A DNA stretch of 64,000 nt from Girardinichthys multiradiatus (lineage: Eukaryota > Chordata > Actinopteri > Cyprinodontiformes > Goodeidae). Location: contig NC_061817.1 of assembly GCF_021462225.1 (NCBI RefSeq), forward strand, positions 11,145,936-11,209,935, in the 5' to 3' direction. Below the pieces are notes generated by a model. It did no database searches. It was not told where the DNA came from and saw only the letters and a program-made list of their open reading frames with translations. Shown here piece after piece: positions 11,365 through 21,770 of the stretch; the stretch's first letter is position 1; the number at the start of each line of letters is the position of its first letter. Both the position numbers and the translations under genes were made by a program.

Positions 11365-11375
11365 AAAATCTTAAA
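11365..11375 (+). repeat. Right target-site duplication of the LINE
   Basis: An exact second copy of AAAATCTTAAA. The family D sequence resumes immediately after it. Confidence 0.85.
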
Positions 11376-12262
11376 AGTGGGGATTGCATTTGTATTCAGC
11401 ACCCCTATGTCAATACTTTCAATAAATCATACTTCACTGCAGTTGATGCCACAGGTCTTCTGCAGTATGGTCTACCAGCTTTAAAATATCACCATGCCAT
11501 TTTTACACTTGAATATGCTTTGATCTAAATTATTCCCAAATATCAAGTCCTTTGCAAAAACCATGACCACAACATGATGCTACCATCACCTGGATTCACA
11601 GACGGAATGATGTGTTAATGTGTGAATGAGGGATATGCATGGTACGTTTTGCATATGGGCCAGAAAGATACATTTTGGTCTCATCTGCCCAGAGCACCTT
11701 CTTCTACATGTATGCAGTTTTCCCTACATGGCCTATGGCTTTCTTCAATAATTCATTTCTTCTAGCTAATCTTCCAAAAAGAGATAATGTGCAGTATAAC
11801 AGCTCTCAAGTTGACAAATTCTCCCAACTGAGCTATAGACCTCTGCCGCTCCGCCAGAGCTACCATGGGCTTCTTGGCTGTTTCTCAGATTAATGCTCTC
11901 CTTGCCTGGCCTGGTGGATGGCTATGTCTTAGTAGGTTTGCAGTTGTAGCCACACTCTTTCCAGTTTTGAATTGATTACCTTAAAAGATCTGTTAAATAA
12001 AGCAAGTAGGCTGAATTTACTGTATTCACTGTTATTTTGGCATTAAACTGGTCATACCGAATTGTATTTATCAGTGTCAGATTGAGGGGGCTACAAATGC
12101 AGTTTTCCCATTTTATTCGTAGAAAATGATGATGATTTTCCTTCCACTTATGGAGTTACGCACTACTGTGTGTTGGCCTATCACAAACAATCCTAATTAA
12201 ATATAATTAAGTTTCAGGTTGTAATGCGATAAAAGTAAAAAGGTTTAAGTAGTATGACCGTG

Positions 12263-13344
12263 TACATCGATGTACATTTGATTCGTAAAAACAAGTGTTG
12301 TCTGTCTTCGTGTGTGTATTTATGCATGGGCCATCCAGCAGGGGGAAACATTTTACAGCACAATGATGGCACGGTATCTAGGAGGGGAGCTAAATGGAGA
12401 TGAAGTGTGGGTGAAGGGGCTAACGCTGGAGTGAAGAGATTGTGCAAATCAAATCCAGCAAAAGTGTCTCACCATATGTAGCGCTTATCGCATCTATGCT
12501 TTATATACAAATCAGTGAGGATGAAGTCTTTAAATCAGAATAGTTACATGACAAGGGCAGTTGGTAGAAAAGAGGTAACTCCTTTTCCTGGGACAACAAT
12601 GTTTCAAATCCAGTAGAACAACAACCAAAACATGGAATCTCATACAGTTGGTATGCATGAACAATAATAAAAAAAAATAAAAAATAAAAATACTAGCTCC
12701 TGAATGTGAAACCATTTATTTGGCTGCAGTCAGAACCTTGCCTTTATTTCTAACATATTTGCATTTGGCAAAACTGCATCCATCTCAGAGTGAAAAAACC
12801 CTAGTGAAAGTGTCAGCATCTTTCTCCTGTCTGCTTTTGTCTGTTGCTTCTGCTGAGACATTAAATGTTTGCTTTGCTCAGAGTGGACCTCATGCAGTGC
12901 AGAGTGGGCTACCCAAACGTCAGCAGTGTGTTGGATAGGATAAGCAGGAAGAAGAAAGAAAGAGCATGTGTATGAATGCGTTTGTGTGCATGGCTCGGTT
13001 AAAAGGTGTTTTTAATGGGTGCATCTCAGTTTGACACATTTCCTGCAGCGAGTGTCTTTGGTCCAAAGTGGCAAACTCCTGGTGGCACTCCTCTGAGAAC
13101 ATCTTGGGAGTTCACAGCCACTTCTGGTTGTCAGATCCTGTCTCTTTTTCACATGTGTAAACTTATTGGTAGAAAAAAACGTGGAAAATCTCTGGAGTCA
13201 CAGTTTGTTGTTTTCCCACGGCAGCAAAAATTAATTGTGACTGATTTAATACAAAATAACATAAAAATTTATTACTGATGAGAACTAGGTGACTCTCAGT
13301 TGATTGCTCACTGTATTGTAAGAAAATAAAGTCTAAAACGTTTG
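12263..13344. other. Gene-free spacer
   Basis: No gene is supported. It starts near the palindrome TGTACATCGATGTACA (12261-12276). A minus-strand AATAAA lies at 13268-13273, which could serve a minus-strand transcript ending here. Confidence 0.45.
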
Positions 13345-13550
13345 CCTATCGGTTCCCCGGCAGTTAAGGAGGTCTACAGGGTGATGTCTACAGGACCTAG
13401 ACCTGCGTGGAATAGGAGCGGTGCAGCGTTGAGTTCCGACCCGCCCCATGGGCCGCACAATGTGGTGAGTGCTGCTCCGGCTGGTCTAGACTTGGCTGGA
13501 AATGGAGCGAGATGGTGCGAGGACATCGGGAGTGCCGGGAAACCGATAGG
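13345..13550. repeat. GC-rich unit bounded by an 18-bp inverted repeat
   Basis: CCTATCGGTTCCCCGGCA at 13345-13362 is matched, inverted with one mismatch, at 13533-13550. The 170 bases between are markedly GC- and CpG-richer than the surroundings. Function is unknown. Both strands are partly open, but I recognise no protein. Confidence 0.5.
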
Positions 13551-13584
13551 GCTGATGGTCATGTGATCTCTGTAAACGGAGATT

Positions 13585-13700
13585 CCCGCAGAGTCTGCAG
13601 GGGTAGAGAGAGGAGTGAGAAGGAGAGAGAGGTAGGGGTGTGGGGGGGCAGGAAGAAGAAGGTGAAGGGGAGAGAAGGCGGTCGGAGAGAAGAATAATCC
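13585..13700 (+). repeat. Purine-rich (GA) tract
   Basis: About 115 bases are almost wholly A/G on plus (GAGAGAGG, GGTAGGGG, GGGGGG and AAGAAGAA blocks). This low-complexity sequence makes long but uninformative frames on minus. Confidence 0.7.
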
Positions 13701-13811
13701 AGTGCAATGTGCCAAATGAAGTGATTTTTTTGGGCAATGGAGGGAGAGTGGATGTACAAACAGAAATAAGGGATACTGAGGGATGTCAGTGAGGAAAGGG
13801 TTCAGGTTTGG

Positions 13812-13865
13812 TTAGAATGGCTGGATGTAGGCGTTGAAGGGTGAGGAGCCAGAGAGTGCAGGACG
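13812..13865 (-). CDS. Weak candidate for the last coding exon of the PLPPR2-like gene
   Basis: On minus, a pyrimidine-rich acceptor (ATCACTCCCCTCCAG) is followed by 17 codons and TAA, reading RPALSGSSPFNAYIQPF. It is in phase 0, which fits the phase-0 donor of the exon at 15030-15173. In my recollection, PLPPR1 and PLPPR5 also end with a short exon soon after the ESPLEK motif, and a minus AATAAA follows at 13268-13273. The tail is not one I recognise from PLPPR2. Mammalian PLPPR2 can have a much longer C-terminus, so the real exon may lie outside the window. Confidence 0.2.
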   Translation of the reverse strand, partial: RPALSGSSPFNAYIQPF

Positions 13866-14284
13866 CTGGAGGGGAGTGATAGATTAAAAGGAGAAAGACA
13901 AAGTGGGAGACAGAGGAAAAGAAGCAGTCAGGTGAGGGTTAGTGACGAAGACAGACCACAGAGGACGAAAGACATTTACGCAACCACTCCGACAGCACCC
14001 ATGTCAGAATCCCTTTAAGACATGCAGCACTTTTTAGGAGAGGATAAAACTTTAGCAATCAGGTCTACTGCTGTTACTCCCTTTTAGGATTGAAAGGGCA
14101 ACCTCTTTCATTTACATACAAATATACCCAAAGTTTTTTAGACAAACCTCTGACTCATGCTGAAGAGTACCTGGGAAAGGACGGAGTTTACGATATGTTG
14201 CAACACCTGCCTTATTTTACAGAAAGCATACAAAGAATTACAAAAAACGTTCTGTCTCTTAAACGTTTTTACAGTTTAGCACAG

Positions 14285-14860
14285 TGTAACCACCAACTTT
14301 TAATTACTTTTAATTGGAATTTTATGTGTAAGGAAAATAAAACATGGTTTCAAAAGTTTCACAAATTAAAATCTGAAAAGTTTTTTATGCCTTTTGGTTC
14401 TTTGTGTTTTCTTTCAGGGTACGTCTTTACCAGCTTTGCACATCTAGAGACTCAACTCAACGTTTTGCCCCATGTTCTTTACAAAGTAACTTCAGCTCAG
14501 TCAGATTTTTTGAAGAGCATATGTGAACAACAATTTACAGGGCTTGCCGCACACTAAGGAACGTTTGGTCTAGACTTGGATTGAGACATTCTAACAGATA
14601 ATCTACGTTAATCTAAACCATTCTTTTCTAGCTTTGGCCATGTGTTAAGTATTGTTGTTAGAAGGTGAACCTTCTACATCTCATCCCCACAGCATAATGC
14701 TGCCACGGCCATGTTAGACACTGAGAATAGTTCTCAAGCTATGCTACTGGTCTGGCGTGTTCCTTTGTCTTCATGATACTGATTGTTGACTAATATTCTC
14801 TAACCTTAATTCTCATGAAGGATATCTCTGTTACGCCTTTTCAGCTTGCAGCTTAAGTGT
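14285..14860 (-). mobile_element. Tc1-like family D fragment
   Basis: Family D terminal sequence at 14300-14380 ('ggttt...aaaatctgaaaag') leads into degenerate transposase read on minus ('accagctttgcacatctaga', 'cccacagcataatgctgcca'). A plus-strand open stretch across 14090-14557 is an accident of this relic plus flanking sequence. Confidence 0.65.
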
Positions 14861-15029
14861 GCAAAGATTTAAGGGATTCACTTGGGTGTTTTAGCTGGGT
14901 CCAGGGGCTGCATGCATGCTCATTTTGTAAGAGGTCAGGAAGAAGGAAGACAACAGTTTTAATTAAGAGACAAGGGATATTTATCTCACCCATCTGGTGG
15001 GCACAGTTGTGCTTTAGACCCACCCTTAC

Positions 15030-15173
15030 CTGAGGGCCACTTAACTTTTCGAGTGGACTTTCCACACAAGGCAGTGTCACCATGGGCATGCCCAGCATCG
15101 ATTCAGGACGTTGGGGGCGCAGTGGAGGTGGGCCTGGCTGAAACTGTTGGAAGTTGTTAATGACACAGGTCAC
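15030..15173 (-). CDS. plppr2: PLPPR2-like, exon encoding end of TM6 and cytoplasmic tail
   Basis: A 48-codon exon starting after CTCACTCTCCAG and ending at CCTCAG before GTAAGGGTG, phase 0 at both ends. It begins VTCVINNF, which completes the last membrane span, then a proline-rich cytoplasmic stretch (QPGPPPLRPQRPES), then MPMVTLPCVESPLEKLSGPQ. The MPM...ESPLEK block is a family signature just before the C-terminus in PLPPR1, 2 and 5 (recalled). In PLPPR1/5 only about ten residues follow, whereas mammalian PLPPR2 can be longer. The reading frame runs on past the donor to 14853 without similarity, so the donor is preferred to a retained intron. Confidence 0.9.
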
Positions 15174-15826
15174 CTGGAGAGTGAGAGGGGAAAAAAAAAA
15201 CAGGAAATAACTCAAAAATACAACTGAGCTGCAGCCTCGAAGTCAAGCATCTTTGAGCAGTTATATTAAAAGGCTCTTTTGAAATATGAAAACCATTCAC
15301 AATAGGCCCCTGATGAAAACATTTTTTAGCATGTGAAATCACAGGTGTTGTGTTTATATGATAAAGAGTGAGTTTGTGATTTAAGACTGAATGATTTCAG
15401 TGTTAGGTTTTCAGAGCAGTTCCTAAAGGCTTTTATAAACCGAAATGTTTGACCAGCAAGCGTCAAGGGTAAATTACCAAAAAGACACCTAGAGTACGTT
15501 CGCCTCTACAAACGAAAGGGCAGGTTGGTGGCTTATTTGAAAATAAATTTATGACAAAGCCCACCTTAAAAGGTACCTTCAGCAAAAGATGATCATTGCG
15601 CTGGAAAATATAGTTCTTCTAGAGTTACCATTGCACTCTTGGCTGCTCTCCTTGGTCAGTTTAAGTTAAGTAAAAAATTACTTACTATATTGTTGTGTTG
15701 GTCTATCACAGAAAATTCCAACAAAATTAAAACCAATGTTGAAAACATTTTAAGAAACATGTTTGTGAATATACAATGAGAAATTCTGAGAAAGTGGCAT
15801 GAATAACTGTATACTTTTATTCTCAC

Positions 15827-16003
15827 CAAGAACACAGAGATGGCTCCACCAGTGAAGAATCCGGCCAGCACATCGGCCCAGTGGTTGCGGTACTCTGCGA
15901 CCCTTACCACTCCCACCAGCATGGCCAGGCACAGCAGAGTGAGGCTGATGGTGGGTTTGGTGAGCCGTGTTCCCTTCGTTTTAAACACCAACGTCACATA
16001 CAT
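15827..16003 (-). CDS. plppr2: PLPPR2-like, exon encoding TM4 end to TM6
   Basis: A 59-codon exon, acceptor GGGTCTCTGCAG, donor TTCTTG/GTGAGA, phase 0 at both ends. It reads MYVTLVFKTKGTRL, then the TM5 stretch ISLTLLCLAMLVGVV, then RVAEYRNHWADVLAGFFTG leading into TM6. This covers the region of phosphatase motif C3 (SR-x5-H-x3-D in active lipid phosphate phosphatases). Arg, His and Asp are kept here, but the leading Ser is Val. The match to PLPPR2 is strongest in this exon. It lies only 247 bp from the preceding exon. Confidence 0.95.
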
Positions 16004-16250
16004 CTGCAGAGACCCATTGAAAAGGGAAAGCACAGGAAGGCAAAACAAACAGGAGGGACATACAGGCATAAACATGATTTTATAACAGCACATGGCAGGT
16101 AACAAACATTGCATCTTCCAGTATCTAATCTTTAATCTATTAACAGATTTTAAGGAAATGTTGCTTTTTCATAATAAAGGCATACCTTATAAACTGAGTA
16201 GGGGGAAAAAATAACTAAGAAGTGTTACTGAGCAGCATGCTCCGACCTAC

Positions 16251-16501
16251 CACAGTGTACACAGCAGAATACACGCTGAGCGCTGCATCCTTCGATGGGA
16301 AGGATTTACGCGCAGACATGACAATCAGCGGGTTGCCAGTGCAGGCGCGGAGCTCTGTGATATACTGCATGGTTGACTGGCAGCCTAACGCTGTGTAGTT
16401 TGGTCGGCAGGCAGATAGGAAATGAGGCGTCTGGTTTCCTGTCACCACCTGGCCGGCATTGGCAAAAATGGCAGTGGTGAACAAGCCGAAGGCATACACA
16501 C
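16251..16501 (-). CDS. plppr2: PLPPR2-like, exon encoding TM3, large extracellular loop and TM4 start
   Basis: A 251-nt exon. The first two bases complete the Gly codon begun in the previous exon, and it ends in phase 0 at ACTGTG before GTAGGT. It reads VYAFGLFTTAIFANAGQVV (TM3), the extracellular loop with CRPNYTALGC (an NYT glycosylation sequon and paired Cys), and SFPSKDAALSVYSAVYTV (into TM4). The catalytic motifs are dead: the C1 site (Lys...ArgPro in active enzymes) reads TGNQTPHFL, and the C2 PSGH-type motif reads PSKD, so the key His is absent. This is the normal state for the PLPPR family. Confidence 0.95.
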
Positions 16502-19500
16502 CTGGGTACAAGGTACAAGAGAAGCACAAGAAACAGTAGGGAACATTAGTGGAAGAGGTGACAAGATGTTAAAGATTTTATTTTCGCATATGGGGGAAGA
16601 AATAACATTTTAAATGTTTGAGATTAGCATCAGATCTTGTACACATGCTTTAAGATAAAACAGGATACTTTTTTTACCCTTCTCCTCAAAATAGCACTAA
16701 CACTTTATTATCAGCCAAGGTGTGAAATTGTCAGAGGAGTCTTCACCTCAGCTGATTCAGCTTAAAATGCAAACTTGCAAGCTGCTTAATATTCATGGAA
16801 GTCTCCCTGCAGGAATCCTGAAAGCTCTACCCTCAAGATCACAGCCCATTTACTTGTCCAATTAACAGCTTCATGTACGAGTACTGGATGACAAACTGAA
16901 GAGTTGCAGCCTTATCTTTGATGATGCCCTGACCTGTTTCTTGAAGATTTTAATTGATCCTCAAGCCTCGCAGAAACACAAAATACCTTTCACAAGAAGA
17001 TAAGGTTGCTGTAACACTGCTTCTTATCTTGCCATGTACGCTGGCGGGTTGAAAAATGCCTGTTATGTGGGTCTAAATATGAGGAAATTAAGAGGGTTTT
17101 GTGGAACATCGACTAATATCTTTGAAGTAGGTATGTGGCTTTAATAAACTCCTGTTCTGAATAAAATGTATTTGTGGATCAAGGGCTGTGTCAGTACGAG
17201 TTATGTTACTTTTGCTGTAACATCACTGTCTTGTTGATTTTTTTTTCAGCTCAGATGAGTATCAGAGAAATAAATTTAGAAAGTAGGGCAGATTGTCAGT
17301 TTCACTTCCTGTTTCAAGAATCCAGCATACCGAGGTGAATGAATCTCCACCAGTGCAAGCAGCAGAACAAAGTGAGATTAAGGAATATTATTTAGTCATC
17401 AATGCAATATTTGAGTCACGGTCATGACGTTTCTGAAAGCAGTGGCGGAAATGTATGACATATACATGTTGTGCACGCTGTGGTGAACTAGTTTTGACAT
17501 GTCAAAACACTCTGTTATCAAATTACTTAAAGTATCAAATGTGCTGTGAAATCATGCAGGAACATAATTTTCCTATGGTATTGCATCTTCCTACACAACT
17601 GAAATGAAAGGCAGATGTGCAATAGTGTTACAGAGGTATGAAGCCATGTAGGTTGAATGAGTTATGTTAATAATGTTTACAAACAAATCTGTCTCTTAAT
17701 TATTTATCATATTCAAACACAAATCTGAATGAAGGATACATTATTTCCTCCCCATGAATGGATTTCTATTCAGTCATATTCAGTAAATTAAAATATGTGT
17801 TTTGATCAGGTCCTATTGTCAGATTTAAAGTACGTTTTGAAAATAACCTTTAGGCAGGTAATAAACATGCTTTTTTTAAGCCCACATTACTGTAATAAAA
17901 TGTTTTGTTTTAAATTAAATTATAACAATAATATTTAAAAATAAATGTTGTGCTTTCTTTTGCTGGAAGCGTAAAATCATAACAAAAACGAAAGGCTTGA
18001 ATACATTAGTCTGTGTGTAATAAATGTAACTGAGTTACTAAAATAAATTTACTTTTCAATATTATTCTAATTTATTGAATATGAATGTAGATATAAAAAA
18101 GAAGAAGCATTTCTGTGCATTTCTCAGGAGTAATATTTATTTGGGATCCACACTAGAATAAATTATTAAAATAGAACGATTATAAGAGAAATGACCAGAA
18201 TGTAACAAGTATGCTCAAGAATTAATTATTAATTCTTTATAATTATTTATTAAATTAAGATCTCTTTACTCATGATTTTATAAAGCAAAAAGAAACACAT
18301 AAATCTAGCCAAAGAACGAATATAAAACTGATACTACAGGCTTGGTCCCTATGTTATTTCAGAAAGGATACAAAATTGAAGATTAATTCAAAGCCTTTGA
18401 ACCACATTTGATCAGTAGCTTTAAACTCTAGAATCGCCAAGAACAGAACTAGAAAGAGCACCTTACTGGGTCAGACACGACTGCTTACATTCTCAGAAGC
18501 AAATAGACTTTCTCTTCACGTTGTTCCAACACCTTCAGTCTCTTGGGTGGAGGGATAGTTGGCTTTCTGTACTAACCAGTGGTTCTGACTTCTCAGAGGT
18601 TACTCAGCGACTGGCAGTTGTTGGTTTTGGCCCAGGTTTCTGATTATCTTGGTTGTTCCCCTCTTTCAGATTTCAGAACTGGGTAACACACTTAAAAACA
18701 GTTACTAAATAATGCTAAGCACAAGTCCAAGGAATGGGGAAAAAAAAAAAACAACAATAAATCTTGCAGGAGTTTTGCACAAAATAAGACCAATGTAGCA
18801 AATAAATTTATTCAGACATGGTAATTAATTATTTCAGATCAGGTGTGGATTTTTAATGGGTGTATTGGTCCGGTCTTTGACCAATTCAGAATCTGCCTCT
18901 GCTTTTTAGATGCCGTAGATTCCAGGAGAGGAGGCGTCAGGAGGCCTGATGAGCCAATCAGAAGTAGACTTGGGGTAAAGTAAGAGCTATGCCACATTAG
19001 ACAGCAAGATAATTGGATTACCATTATTTTTGCAAACAAACTTCATTTAGACTGGAGAGAGGCCAAAAGTATCCACAGTCTTTGCTGTAGCTGTAATACC
19101 CACAAATTGTTATAACTGGGGCTGTTTTCACATTAAAAGATAAAATATTAAAACCTTCAATTAAATAAAAGGACAGGATCACATTCAATGTTTTAAACAT
19201 TAAGTGATATTTAGAGTTATGGCTAATAAACATTTTTAAAAAAGGTTTTAAAATTTGTTGAAAGTTATAAAAATAGGATAAATCCCTTTAAGGGCTGCAG
19301 CATTTACTAACAGACATTTAGACAAATCTGTTTTCAAGAAGCACTGGTGATCGTAAAACCTTTCATGTATTGGAAATTGCAGGATACAACCTGCAAGGAA
19401 TAACATGTTTATTTGGCTCGAGCTATAATCCAGCAAGGGTATTTCGAAGGAACTTGGAGAAAAGCAGTTCTTGCAGCTAAAATGTTATATATGATGCATT

Positions 19501-19536
19501 TGTGTGGAACACAGAGGCCAAATGCAGCATCCTCAC
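16502..19536 (-). other. PLPPR2-like intron, AT-rich
   Basis: Spans 3035 bp between two secure exons. The 17.6-18.4 kb part is especially AT-rich. I recognised no repeat family or exon. Confidence 0.6.
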
Positions 19537-19657
19537 CTAAGAAGCGTACAATGCGCCTGAGCAAAGGACTGAAGTAGCAGCAGTCTGCAGTGACTATGGT
19601 CTTCTCCTGGGTTCCCTCTGCCTTGGTAAAGAATGCACAAAGCTCCCCAACAAGGAT
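19537..19657 (-). CDS. plppr2: PLPPR2-like, exon encoding TM2 end and first intracellular loop
   Basis: A 121-nt exon: acceptor CTTGTGTGCACAG, donor TTCTTAG/GTGAGG, starting in phase 0 and ending after the first base of a Gly codon. It reads ILVGELCAFFTKAEGTQ, EKTIVTADCCYFSPLLRR and IVRFLG. The order ILVGE, then TIV...CCxFSPxLRRxVRFLG, fits PLPPR2, where the linker contains a short variable insert. The conserved RRIVRFLG leads directly into TM3 in the next exon. It sits 26.5 kb downstream of the preceding coding exon. Confidence 0.93.
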
Positions 19658-20789
19658 CTGTGCACACAAGAAAAACAGAGAAATGTGTAATACCATTATA
19701 TTTTTTCTTGGTGTATCTGGTGCCATTGTTTGCGCTGTATTGGAGTTCGTTTGCGTGTACTGCCTCAACAAAGAAGGTGGTTCAAAACAGGTCCAAACCA
19801 CGATAGTGCCACCATGTTTTTCTTTATGTGGAATGAAAACAACAGTGTTGGGTAATATGGGCATTGAGTGTAACATCGCAAATATAATATTTTACTTTAA
19901 ACAAAAATGGTCAGGCAATTTATTTCACTTTGTATGAACCTGAACTGTGTTGCCTCTATAGACTGGTGATTTCTTAATGGGATGAAACTGTGAGGCTCAT
20001 AAGCATGGGGGGAAACAACCCTCAAATATCTGAGTTTATACCATAACCTAGCTCTTAATAATGAATAGCTAATACAGCTATGCCTCGCCTGTAAAATCAT
20101 TCTGACAACATGCATGTCCTGCTGTGACTGTAGTGGCACCCACTTTATCACTGATCGTGTTCCATCAGCCTCGCTCTATCTGCACACTCAACATAATTCT
20201 CCATTTATGCCTGACTCTGGCAGCGAGAGTGCCACTACATGTGCTTGTGGAGTGAGAGCAAAAGGAAATGAAAGAAGTACAAGGGTGGTTAGAGTGAAAT
20301 GAGGAGAACGATCATGTTTCCAGTCAAGTCCTGTGCTTCTTGGCTTTTTCATCAGGTCCCAGCCAAGTCAAAAGTGTTAACAGCCTGCAGGGACCTGGCC
20401 AAAGCAGCAGTGCTGTGAAGTGCATGCCCAGCCAAGTGGTTTTTCCCATTAAAACAACACCATCCCATTGGGTGTTCCATGGCAACACTCTAAACACTAA
20501 CATGAGCATGAATTCAAAGCTGAGGGAGGCTTAAATCAGTGGCAGCATATCAGATGTGCAAGGGGCATCATCATACTGAGAGCATTTCTGAAGCAATTAA
20601 AAGAATAGGTGCCGTTTCCATGGGGGTTGCTGCTTTGCAGTAGTTCTGAGACTGAAAACCCCACACAAAATATCAAATTACACTGTACCGTAACAGATGG
20701 ACAAGTGACACTAAACACTTAACCTGGATACAGTGGTGAAGCAGAGAGAAAGACATTTGTAAACACTGTTTTGATAGCACTGTTGAAAT

Positions 20790-21770
20790 ATGAACCACAA
20801 AAGGTACAGAATATGAATTTATGTTCAATTGCATTGAAAGCCTTGTAAAAGTCTAAAGAATGATAAAACTTTCATTACAGCATAGATCTGAGTAATTGAT
20901 CAAATCAAGTATTAAACTGATCTTGTTGGAGATATGTCTGTTTCTCATGAAGCCAGATTGAGTCTCGTCAATATGTAATCCAAAACAGTTTTTATTCTAT
21001 AGCAAATATTAGTGCAAATATTTTAGAATTATTATTTAATAAGCAGATTGGATGCCAGATGTCAATAAGGAGGAAATCTTTCTTTGGTTTTGGTATTAGA
21101 GTTATGAGGCCTTTCGTTAGAATAGGAGGAAGGGTGCAAGCTGAATGCTTTATGGAAAGCAGAGGTAAAGCCATCCTCGCCTGAAGACTTATTAGAATTG
21201 AGGTGTTCAAGAGCAAATATAACTTCCTGTAGTTTTAGTGGTTTGTCTCAAGATTGCTTTGAGTCAGTGTGAATTAACTTAATTGTCAATAATGGACAGG
21301 TAGAATATTTACTATGTTTTAATTCATATAGTTTGGTATAAAATCTGAATAATATTCTTCTATTTCTATTTTTCTTGGATCATCATGTCTCCATCAGTAT
21401 TTAGTATTAGTTTTATTTTATTTTTAGCATGAAGTTCTTCAAGTCACAAAAAACCAGTATTCTGTTCCCCTTCTTCCAACCATCTTCTCCTACTTCTCAC
21501 CTCTCAGCTTTCAGTCTGTAAATGTCATCCAGTTGATTTTGTAGACTGATTAAGTGTTGATGTTCACTTTCAGTTAAGTTTCCTGGTATTTTTTGTTATT
21601 AAGGTTATTTCTGAAATTAAATTTTCTTCGTCAGCTTTAGGGAACAAACCTCCGTATACCTTCAGGAATTTTGATAACTGAAATTGTAGGAGATTCCAAT
21701 TGATAAAAAATTGTTTTTCTACTGAGGTTTATGCCAAAATCATTCAATTAACGAATGGACAGTTTTGGAC
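20790..21770 (-). mobile_element. Degenerate L1/Tx1-like LINE fragment
   Basis: Minus-strand translation in shifting frames gives reverse transcriptase landmarks: LTKGLITLIPKPKKD, ICLLNNNSKIFALIFA, IDETQSGFMRNRHI-like sequence, and LDFYKAFNAIEHKF (the palm Asp region). Many stops and frameshifts are present. This differs clearly from the RTE/Rex-like LINE at 9.4 kb. No ends or target duplication were found, so the limits are approximate. Confidence 0.75.

Larger units (their letters stand above)
9205..12262 (-). mobile_element. Tc1-like family D element interrupted by a LINE
   Basis: The left end CAGTGGCTTGCAAAAGTATT is the characteristic family D terminus, after a TA at 9203-9204. After the LINE insertion the element resumes at 11376 ('gtggggattgcatttgtatt'). 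It continues through degenerate transposase sequence read on minus ('aggtttgcagttgtagccac', 'taatgctctccttgcctggc') to the opposite terminal region near 12120-12262. The coding part is heavily mutated and internally deleted. The exact right end is uncertain because the last bases have drifted. Confidence 0.75.

Noticed and set aside
13374..13715. A 114-codon minus-strand open frame, Pro/Ser/Leu-rich, considered as the PLPPR2 C-terminal exon
   Set aside because: Its openness comes from the low-complexity purine tract, with all three minus frames open together, and it has no recognisable PLPPR2 tail motif.
14090..14557. A 155-codon plus-strand open frame
   Set aside because: Its right half is the antisense of a family D transposon relic, and the rest shows no similarity or splice context.
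15750..15932. Overlapping frames on both strands at the PLPPR2 exons
   Set aside because: Shadow frames of a secure exon with correct splice sites and family motifs in one frame only.
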